Below the pieces are notes generated by a model. It was given only the letters and a program-made list of their open reading frames with translations, did not search any database and was not told the DNA's origin. From Chara braunii (Eukaryota; Streptophyta; Charophyceae; Charales; Characeae), in the NCBI GenBank assembly GCA_003427395.1, contig BFEA01000530.1, positions 626,870 to 681,384 on the forward strand: a stretch of DNA of 54,515 nucleotides, written 5' to 3'. The position numbers and the translations under genes were made by a program. This document shows positions 20,969 through 30,920 of this stretch, piece after piece. The first letter of the stretch is position 1, and every line of letters begins with the position of its first letter.

Positions 20969-22862
20969 AAAAAAAAAAAGTTCTCCGATTTAAACAGAAG
21001 AGAGAGAGAGAAGGTCGGAGGAGGTGGATGGAGTCGTAGCTTGACTGAAGAAGGGGACTAAAGACAAAGAAGGAGTTATGAGTACACAAATAGATTTGAG
21101 AACCAAAATCGACAATCCGCCATGAACTTAGCTTCCAATATAAGAGGAGGAATCGAAGATAAAAGGTGCGCAAACCTTCTGCTCTCTGACTATGGTCCTA
21201 GGCCATACAACCACTCGTGCACATACACCTTCCTTACCTCGGTACTGGCGATCCCGACCACCACATGCCAACCTCCACACCACAGTGATTTCACCCTGCC
21301 AATTCAACTTCTACACCAACTAGCCCAGATGCCGCAGTTTGTCGTGACCACCCGACGCAAACGTTGCAAAACCGTTGTCAGCTCGTCAGAACTTTTCGAC
21401 TCACCGTACACACACACATCACCTAGTCACGACTTCCTGGAAGCTGGCTGATGGGTTGAGGGAGAGTTTTTCGGTTGCGCTTGCGAATTTTATAGTTGCG
21501 AAGAGGGAGATAAACGATGGGAGGGAACGGGGCGAAGAGAAAGTTTGGGTAAATTGCTCATGGAAAGCCATATCGATCCCTGTAGGTTCCTTCACAACCA
21601 ATCAAATCACAACGTGAGGGGAGTATCCTCCTTACACGATGTCGCCTGATGGTTCGAGTACCCTGAGGAGGGGATTAATAGGGAGTTCCTGTATGGGGAT
21701 GAAGGCAGGAAGAAGGAGAGCGTGGAGAGTAGCGCGGAGCGGGACCAAGATTCAGACGAAAAGGAGCGGGAGAGAAGCGCATAGGGAGAGGGGATGTAAA
21801 ACAATTATAGATGGAGGAAAAAAGGTGCAAAGAAGAGAGAGGCGAAGATGACATGAGGATAGTAGGAAGCGGGGGAAGTTTGCATACATGGCGCTGACAC
21901 AGAAACAAAAAAGGCACAAAAACAGTTATGTTCCGTCCATTCTAACTCTAAAACCAATTCAAGATTGGGAAATTCAAAAACGATATCCGCATGTGAGATT
22001 GGACGCGGAAAACAAAATCCTTCGCATATTCAAATCCTACTGAAAATCTACAGAGCCTTTGAGGGCGAATTTAAAAACATTTATTTGCAAAGAAAGGACA
22101 CGTAAGCGGGAAGCCCGACCACAAACTCCAGAATTTCCAACTGCCGAATAAAATTCATAGGGCGCTCACCGAGGCGCGCATAAGTCCTATGTAAATTCAT
22201 GGATCGCCGAAGAGAAATCGCAGAAAAATCCTCAGAAAGAAAAAACAACAAGTCTAAAAAAAGTGAGAGGGGCTCGTCGGTCATTTATTCCATGCATACC
22301 ACCAAGCCAAAAAAGGGTACCCCTAAAGCCCGTTAGAGATCGAAAAAGCACGGATAACAAAACTCAAGGGCTTCAGAAGTTCGTTCAGGTACAAAAGCTG
22401 GTACGTCACACCCCTGTCGAGTCATCAAGTAGCACCCCATCTAGTCTTTGTCATCAACTGCAAGGTCCGCTGCCACTATCATCAACGTGAGCCTCCAAAT
22501 ATCTGTCACCAGCTTATAGCCTCTCTCAGTGTAGCCGCTTACCAGCCATCTGACAAGAAGGAATCGTCTACGCCCTAGTGTCCTCCAAGAGCCATAAAGC
22601 CTCCCCCCCCCAAGGATGCCCACTGACTCTAAATAGACCCCCGTCTTCTCTCTGATGTGCCCCCCATAAGAGGGCCAACTACCAGTCTACCCCAGTTTCC
22701 CAATCCTATTCCTAGACAGCTAGTACGGAACGAACTCCTCTAAGGCAGCGGACGCCTCCCCCCCTCATCCTGCCCTGCCTCCTATCTTCCGTCCAATATA
22801 CTATCGCAGCCTACACCTCCCCCCAATCGTCCTGCCCCACCTCCTATCTTCCATCCAATAAA

Positions 22863-22967
22863 CCAGGGGCAAGGTCCCACTTGCACGGATTAGGAGATTT
22901 CGGCCGTTGATCTGGGCTATCTACGGTCTCTGTCTCTTAATTCGTGCAAGTGGGACCTAGCCCCAGG
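22863..22967. mobile_element. 105-bp inverted-repeat (MITE-like) element
   Basis: The left arm (from CCAGGGGCAAGGTCCCACTT) and the reverse complement of the right arm match over about 35 bp with four differences. The ~35-nt centre contains GGCCGTTGATCTGGGCTATC. There is no coding capacity. Target-site duplication is not obvious (AATAAA on the left, GCAGAC on the right). It could be a MITE or a stem-loop RNA gene. Confidence 0.6.
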
Positions 22968-25448
22968 GCAGACTTCGCCTCCCCACAATTATCCTGCCCC
23001 TTCAAGTGACTTCGCTGGGGGTCAAGCACGTGGGGTGCCAAAAAAAAAAGACAAGCAAGAGGAAGGTACGTGGGTCCCCGTCTAGTACCAACTGAGCGTG
23101 TGAACGGGGGTTGAGGGCGGGTAGAACCGAGTCCGCAACCTTCACGTTGCATTGCTAGACTAGAGCTGTAACCAACCTTGATGCGTCCTTGTGCCCGTCG
23201 AGTGCTGTAGTGTTCATGCGTTCGGTGCGGGTCATCATCCTTTTTTCGATTTTAGCCTTGTCATCGGTGCCATGGAAAGTTCAGACCAGGCGATGCTATC
23301 TTCTTGGTATCATCCGAAGGATGCCCGGAAAGCAGAAAAAAATAATTTCATCTCGTCTAGACGGACCACCAGATCCTTTCTTGGATTCCCTTCCGCCTCC
23401 CCTTCAGAGTAAATGCGTACGCGACCGCAAATGCGAAACAACTAAAATGAAAAAAGAGTGAAAACAGAGGGGTGGGTATATGCCCTAAAACCAGCGGCAA
23501 ATAGCGTTCTTCACCTGGCACAAATAGGAAAAGGAACAGGGTCGCCGGGGCGGGGGCGGGGCGTGGGGAGGGGTACGAAAATCTCAATTTGTTTTCAACG
23601 GGCACGCTTGGACGGGGTGAGCCTTCCCGCCCCCCTCCCCGCCCCAGTGACGTGACGCTACCTATCGGGACCGCAACAGGACACGATCAACCGCTTCAAG
23701 AAAAAGAAGGAAAAAACAAGAAGAAGGTGTTGGTCATCACGCGCCCCCAATCTTCGGAGGGAAAAGAGGACAACCGAAGGAAAAAACAGACGGGGAAGGG
23801 TACAGGACGCGGGAAAGAGGAGCAAATAGGTGGGATGGAAGCCGAGGTCAGGGCGCGAAAAACAAGAAGGGAAACCTTCTAGATCGCCGTCAGCTCAGGG
23901 CTGTTGTGGATGCATGTGATGCTGATCGCTGCTGCGCGGTTCAGTCGAGAAAGTGCAGAAAGTGCCTCCGCTAACGTATGCCATCCGGAGCCCGAAGAGA
24001 ACCGAACCTGTCACGGTGGAGATCAAGTAGAGTAGAGGCAGGAGGGTGTCAGAGGAGGCAATGCACGGTGGGTTGTCGGTCCTTGGCAGCCTAGCTACAG
24101 GTAGTGGGCTGCGTGGTGGGTTGCACGCGTGTCATGGGGCAATCGGTGTCTATTATTTGACCAAAATCGTGCGGATATATGTTGCTGCGGTGCATTATTA
24201 ATAGTTGTTCATATTATTATTATCTTTTTATTTTTTTCATTATTCTATTATGTTTTTAGTGTCCTTATAAATGTCATCATTTATGAAAAGCAGCTTCGCT
24301 TATGCAGCACCTCCTGCAGCGGTGGCAGTGGATCGGGGACTCCTTTCCCAAACAACAGAGTAAAAAAAATTTCCTTTCCCTTGTCCAAGCGGACGGGCCA
24401 GGACGGCCGGACGGTAGGGGCGACTTTTTGTTTATCCATCTTGATGCTCTGTCAGATACTTCGAAACCTGTCATCCGCTTCTTTAGTACCGGTAGTAGGT
24501 CTTTTCCCTGTACTCCCACCTCTGCCTACTTCTACTTCCGTTGCTTGTTCTTCAGCAGGTCGCCTGGCTGACTCCATGGCGTTGCACTGTCATTCCTCCT
24601 GCTACCTACCGTAGTGCTGTAGCATGTCCTGTAGCAGCAGAATCAGGGTAGTTTTCGTTCTCCGCCATGCACACTCGTCTGCCCCGCTCCGCTCTGCTCC
24701 GTACTCCTTCGTCGCACCGGTGCAGTAGATCATGTGCTGTCATCTCACGGTGCACCTCTCCCTGTCGTGTCTTTGCAGCCGCTGCCTGCGTGCGTGCATA
24801 GCTCTTCTCTGTACGTCCAGCTCGCCGCTCGGGCTGGGCATCCACTCCACGTCTCTGTGAGCTCAGGGCCAAGGCGAGGTGCGTTGGCTTTTACTCATAG
24901 GAGCGGCAACTTGGAGGACGTCCAACCAATAATTGTTAAGCCGCAACCTCGTCGTGGTTGTCAATTAGGCAAATTGACAATCGCAGACAAAGGGACTGGT
25001 TGGCTACACACTTTCTTTCGTTCGTTGCTGCCATCACCGGCTTTTCTACTTCGCCGGCACCGCGTGCTGCTTCACTCCTACTGTTTCTTCACGTCCTGCT
25101 TTCTCTTCACTTCCGCTCCGTCTTACTCGTTTTGATGCGGTAAAGATTCCTTATTTCATTTCCTGACAAATCTGCCGCCCTTTGTTTTGGGGGGGATGTT
25201 CGGGAGATAGGAGCCGACTGACCGATGAGAGGAATCATCAGGAAAGGCAGGGGATGCGCTCGAACGGACGGTCGAAAAGCGAAAAGGACGGCAATCCAGC
25301 TGGAGAGGAATCCAGCGTGCTGCGGGTGTACGAACCCTTTATTAGCAAAAAAGAGGAAGATACAGCAGATAGCTGCTGACCGTTCGTGAGCGGTCTCCTC
25401 CCCCCCGCCCCCCCTCGCTCTCTCTCCCCCTTCCTTTCTCTCTCTCTT

Positions 25449-25592
25449 TTGCACGCACACCCATACCTCCTTCCTTGCTGTTTCCCGCCCGCTTCTCACG
25501 TCCGTCAGCGCCAAGCAACGCTCATTTCATCCGTCCAACAACGCATTTCCCTCTCGCTGTCTATCAATCAAACTCCCTTCCTCCTCCTCCTC

Positions 25593-25632
<40 letters not shown>

Positions 25633-25784
25633 GCCGCCCCCGTTCTTTCTGCTCTTTTGCACGCACAGCCTCGCAGCTCCTTCCTTGCTGTTTCACGCCC
25701 GCTTCGCATGTCCGTCATCGCCAAGCAACGTTCATTTCATCTGTCTAACGGCGGATATCCCTCTCGCTGTCTATCAATCGAACC
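25449..25784. repeat. Tandem ~207-bp duplication around a CT tract
   Basis: 25449-25573 and 25656-25784 share TTTGCACGCACA heads, CCTTCCTTGCTGTTTC cores and CTCTCGCTGTCTATCAATC ends at about 88% identity. A CT microsatellite (25589-25625) separates them. Confidence 0.8.
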
Positions 25785-26769
25785 AGCCTCTCGCCCTGGG
25801 GCGTTCGTGGGCGCGTCGTGCGTGCATGCGCCTGCCCGCCAACCTGTCGGCCCGGCGTCTATGGTGGTGCAACTTTCTTCGTTGTTGCGTGTGGGCTGCC
25901 GCGCTTGGCAGCTCTTGAAGCTGACGGCTGCAGGCAGCCAAAAGGTGCTGTCCACAGTCTCGCTCTGACATCTCGTCTTGGTGTCTGGCGTGCTTTCGAA
26001 ATTCTTGCGTGCCTCCCTGCTATTTTCGATCTCACGACTTTCGCTCCGAGCCATATATGCCATCGGCCGCCGCTGGGCGGACCCTCCGTCCGGATGCGGG
26101 AGAGGCAACGAATGGTTGACTGACACGCGCTGCTTGGGACTACTACCGGTAGTGTGGACAAGTCAGATCGTGTTGTCATACGTCGATAGGTCGACGGTTG
26201 AGCGCTATGCGGATAACATCCCGGCTCCTTTTATCCAGAGCTTGCAAAAAACGGAAAGATTTTTGCCAGGAACCGGAAAACGGCGACGGCGACGACGGCG
26301 GCGACGTGGCAGCAGATCGTAGTCGTATCTCCTTCGTGAGTGGAATAAGGGTTGGGCGGAGGAACTTGAGAGCCGACTAAGCTCCAGGCGCGAGAGAGAA
26401 GGAGGGAGAGAGGAAGGACCAAAGAACGAAACCTGTGGTTTGTTGCCAGGTACAATATTTTTGGCGTGGCCTCGTACGGCACAGAAAGCGATACAAGGGC
26501 GCCACGTGTATGTTAGTGGGCACACGTCAAAAGGCCGAAACTGGGAAACGCCAGAAGATCCAAGTTTATTCGAAGAAAAACGGAGTTTTGCGTATTTGTC
26601 ATAGGGCTGGGAAGCGTATGTGGAGTGGTGTTTGGTAAAGCGAGCTGGTGTTGGGCGGTGTAGTATTGCGAGTCGAGCAGGAAGAAAGGGAGGGAAAAGG
26701 CGGAGGGAGACGGGGTGGTTGTCCCGGGGGGGGTGAAGGGGGGGGGTGAAGGCCAGTTCTTGGTGGGTC

Positions 26770-26843
26770 GTATAGGGTTCTCTACACAGCTATCGACAGG
26801 GGGTGTGGGGGAGCGGCCTTGAAACTCGAAATCCAAGAAAAAG

Positions 26844-26911
<68 letters not shown>

Positions 26912-26940
26912 CTGCAGTCCATCAAGAGGGCATAGATGAG
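26770..26940. repeat. Third copy of the adaptor-flank segment, likely the true left edge
   Basis: GTATAGGGTTCTCTACACAG through GCATAGATGAG matches 26977-27149 and 16951-17123 but is one GA unit shorter (171 against 173 bases). It is joined to unique sequence on its left, so I take it as the genuine locus; 27150 should follow it. Confidence 0.8.
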
Positions 26941-26976
26941 GTCTCTTATACACATCTAGATGTGTATAAGAGACAG
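26941..26976. other. Nextera junction adaptor, two bases short (artefact)
   Basis: GTCTCTTATACACATCT plus the full AGATGTGTATAAGAGACAG. The missing leading CT shows trimming at a read edge. What follows (26977-27149) repeats what precedes it. Confidence 0.96.
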
Positions 26977-27050
26977 GTATAGGGTTCTCTACACAGCTAT
27001 CGACAGGGGGTGTGGGGGAGCGGCCTTGAAACTCGAAATCCAAGAAAAAG

Positions 27051-27120
<70 letters not shown>

Positions 27121-27338
27121 CTGCAGTCCATCAAGAGGGCATAGATGAGGAGGAAGTGGAAGGGCGGAGAGGCACTTATATGACTCAGCACAGAGGTACA
27201 AGCGTCGGAGAGAATCCTGCGAGATAGTCTGTCACGGTTCCCTTTCAGTTACTGTCTCCGTCTTCGTTTCTTGGGACATGTGTCAATACACGTACGCATC
27301 AACATATCGTCACAGAGCTACAAACTAAGGGCGCCTTT

Positions 27339-27402
<64 letters not shown>

Positions 27403-30400
27403 CAGGTACGTATAAATATCTATATACATTTTTATACGTTTATATCCATATATATATGCCTATGTATTTTATATGTATCTCTATATGTACACATTTATTA
27501 AAATCAAGAACGACGGTTCGTCATCTTCCTGACATTCCGGCTGTTCATTGGTTAGTTCTTGTGGGCGTATCCGTTTCTGGAGTCTTTTCTGCTTGTTTTA
27601 ATCTTATCATGATCTCATCCATCTTGATTCGTCACCGTTGACGTCCTCGTGCGCGTCGTTGGTAAGCCCCTTTTTCCACCATTTTCATTGGCGATTATTC
27701 CACTTTCATCGCTCCTGTTCATCGTTTAGTAGGCGTACCGAACTGCCCACATTGTCGAGCGAGCTAGTGAGGAGGTAGAGGGAGCGTTTCCCTTGGTTCT
27801 CATCTCCTTCGACTTCACTTCGTATCCTCTTATTAACCGTTATCTACCTGCCTATATTTGCAACGTGCCGCATCTCTCAATCTTTGTTCTTCCTTTCGCC
27901 TATAATAATAATCACGGCGCTCTTTATCATCGCCAACGCCAACGCTGTTATCGTGGTCCCTCTCGTATTCCGCCTCCCTGCCTTGGTTCAAGGAAGGACA
28001 CGGAGGAGAAAGAAAAATCTTGCCCTCTCGTATTCCGCCTCCCTCCCATTTTTGTTCCTCGTCTCAATTTAGAGCCCCGAAAGTTCTTCCGCGACCTCCT
28101 TCGCCGACTCCGCGTGGTCTCTCTGCCCCTCGTTGCCGGCGGGATCCTTCAGCGGCGGGTTCTCTTCTCGATTTATTGGTTGCCCCCTTGTTCTGTTGTC
28201 ACCACCTGTCGGTCGTTATCGCGCTTGAAGGGTGGAGGGGCATTCTTTATCAGCGAAGCGGTATCAACAAGGCTCAATAGCGATGACGCGGAGATGTTCA
28301 CATTGTGGTCACAACGGGCATAACTCACGGACATGTCCTGACAGAGGAGTACGTCTATTTGGAGTGCGATTGACAGAAAACGCAATGCGGAAGAGCGTCA
28401 GCACGGGCAATCTTAATTCGTATCCCAATGGGAATCAGAGTTCCACTCCCGATAACTCCGAGGGAGCGGCACCACCGGACGGCTACGTTTCCGATGGACT
28501 CGTGCAAACTTCGACAAACGCCAGGGAGAGGAAAAAGGGTAAGCTGCCTTGCCTGCCTGTGCGCAACTCTCACAGCGTGTCCTATGATATGTTGAGCTCG
28601 TTCAAGTTTTCACCTTGTGTTTTTCTCTCCTTCCGACGTTTCTTGCCTCCTTCCGGTCCTCGGTCATCCTCTCTGCATGTATTGGCTTCTGCCTGTGAAC
28701 CCGTTCTCTTTCTCTTTCTCTTCTTTCCGCGCCCGCTACTTTTCTCTCGATCTCTCTCTTCATGATTAATTAGTTTCAGCAGAGTGCGTGCCCAGAATGA
28801 GGGGGGGAAGTTTTCCCGTTAAGTGCCCCGCTCTCTCTCGCTGCTCGTACGCGCACCGCGCGTTATCGAGCAGGTATCGAACGCGGAGCAACGTGGATCT
28901 GTCTGTCTTTCTCTCTCTCTCTCTCTGTGTCTCTGTGTGTCCGTCTTTCCCCGTCTCTTTCCGTCTCTCCCTGTTTGTTTCTGTCTGTATCTGTTGTCTC
29001 CTTTTCTTTTTCGGTGCCCCGTTTTTGTTCTCTATGTACTGTTTGTTATACCTGCTACTCTCACCTATAGCAGAATCGCGAACTGTGCCTGAGAGGTAGG
29101 ATGGCAAGGAGGGCTCGGCGGGGATGTGGCGCATCCGAAATCCATACCGCTTGAGATCGGGAAGTGGCCCCTAGATGGAAAACGGAGACGGAGCTGCGGG
29201 GAGAGGGAGGGGGGCAAAAAAGACTGTCTGCACCTGGAGCTATATATTTAGCATGCTCAGCACAGCTGTCACTTTTCGCTCCCTCTCCCTCTCTCCCTCT
29301 CCCTCTCTCCCTGTCGCCGTCCTGTTCCCCTTCGCTCGCTAGGCTGGAGGAGTTTTCATGCAATCAGGCGCCGGCCATTTTTTTTTTTTTTTTTTTTTTT
29401 CCAGTACGATGCGACTTACGTAATCAATTCTTGGCGGCCAAGAAAGCGTGATGCGACGGAAGTGTTCTTTCCAATTTCTTCTATATATAGGCAAAAAGAA
29501 ACAGAACGTTGAGCATCGTCGTTCTAACAGCATCACCCACCTATATAAATATATAAGCAAGCGCTCTGATATCTGTGTGACGATATATAAGCAACCCGAT
29601 CAGCTTTGCAGGTGGGGCTGTGTGATCCATTCTTTTCTCCCTCCAACTTGCGCGTCTGATCGACCTCCCATATCATTTTCAGTTCGTTTGCGTTCTCGCG
29701 GATATTCCCTCGGGTTTTCCGTTGTCCGCTTTCGTCGTCGTTGTCTTCTGGCTCCTTGTCGGGTTTTCCCGTTGTCTTCCCGTTGTCTTCCCGTTGTCTT
29801 CCCGTTGTCTTCCGATGATCCATTCTTTGATCCGTTCTTTCTCCCTCCTTGTCTACATGCCATGGACATAACGTGTATGCTGTGAAAGTAAAACCTCGCA
29901 CGTTCTGTCTACATTTGCAAGTGTTTATCTCCCTCCTTGCCGGGTTTTCTGGTTGTCTTGGAAACGTACCTCGTTCGTGCTTTCTCGGATGCTCTTCCGC
30001 GGTGCAGGATTCTCGTCTTCTCGTCATAACGAGAGCCATATCTACCACGCGGAGGTCAAGCATGCCTGCGACCTCGTGATCGGCAAACAGTACCAATCCC
30101 CATGGACCTTACGCGGTCCCCTCACTTGTTCCGATTGATCCTGCTTTCACTCTGTAGCACTCCATTTTTGTCTTTGTGTTATTAGCAATATAGATAGAAG
30201 AAACAATTCGTAGAGCTGGATGGGCGGCTTGGTTGGTTGGCTAGGCGCTTCTCCGATTGAGGGTCATATCAGCAAAAAACACACTTATCGAGGGTAATCA
30301 GTTAAATGGAAGTTTAGTCCTGGAATCAAGAGGGTAATTAATAACAGAAGTTCAGTCGGGGGATCAAGAAAAAGATGTCGGTTACGCGATTGGTTGGCGC

Positions 30401-30920
30401 TCCTGCTGTGCTTTTAGGTGTCCCTTCTGTGTCGCCTGCGGCGGAATGGGTTCTATTGTCGTCCCTCTCATGCTCTGCCACACGATCGATTTCTCCGCAA
30501 TGGAAGTATCTTCTTCGCTTTTTAACCGTGCAAGTTCCCGCCCCCTCTCAGTGCCTTTCTCGCGTTTTTTTCACTTCTCTTTCTGTATTTGGTCTCCTTC
30601 CCGCGCTTTATTGGTCGCCTCTGCTCTTCTGTATCCCCCTTGGAGTTGTCGAAACGGAAGTCGTCAAAGCCACGTTCTCATTCCTTTGGAAGATCTCGTC
30701 GGTGTGGCGCTCAAAATTTGCCCGCAGGCGTAAAAGATTGTTCATTTTCGTCAGGATGGCGTTTTCTTTTACCCCCGGAAAAGGGCTCTACTTCATTGTA
30801 GGATGCGATTTACCATTGCGATGCGCCTCTCCCGTGTTCTCTTAACCGTAAACGCAGATGCCTTTTTTTAATCCTCTTTCTACTTTTGCTCTACGGTTTT
30901 TTAACCGCACTGCTCAGGGC
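26977..30920. repeat. Block B of the duplicated MYB region (genuine locus apart from its first 173 bases)
   Basis: Same sequence as 16951-20894, but continuing without interruption into intron 1 and exons 2 and 3. Microsatellites: GA 27057-27118, GT then GA 27338-27400, T 29378-29400, and the 11-bp array near 29766-29811. Confidence 0.9.
28283..28538 (+). CDS. MYB exon 1: zinc knuckle and repression motif
   Basis: Eighty-five codons plus one base. [14 protein letters not shown] is a perfect C-x2-C-x4-H-x4-C knuckle at residues 5-18, followed by RLFGVRL (about 24-30), [10 protein letters not shown] (35-44) and DGYVSDGL (66-73). It ends in RERKK and one base of a Gly codon before the donor GTAAGC. 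Upstream in-frame starts are only GTG, so ATG 28283 is favoured. Confidence 0.9.

Larger units (their letters stand above)
20933..26769. other. Upstream region of the MYB gene, no gene recognised
   Basis: Starts with GA and A16, then about 5.8 kb with only short frames, none resembling a known family. Contents: a 105-bp inverted-repeat element (22863-22967), a Pro/Ser-type CT-rich stretch at 22740-22860 with two ~60-bp units, and a ~207-bp tandem duplication at 25449-25784 around a CT tract. It probably joins directly to 15947-16229 on its left and carries the MYB promoter on its right. Confidence 0.5.

Noticed and set aside
29448-30845. Open frames inside MYB intron 1 (and their copies at 19422-20819)
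   Set aside because: Low-complexity Ser/Leu/Arg-rich translations within a well-supported intron.
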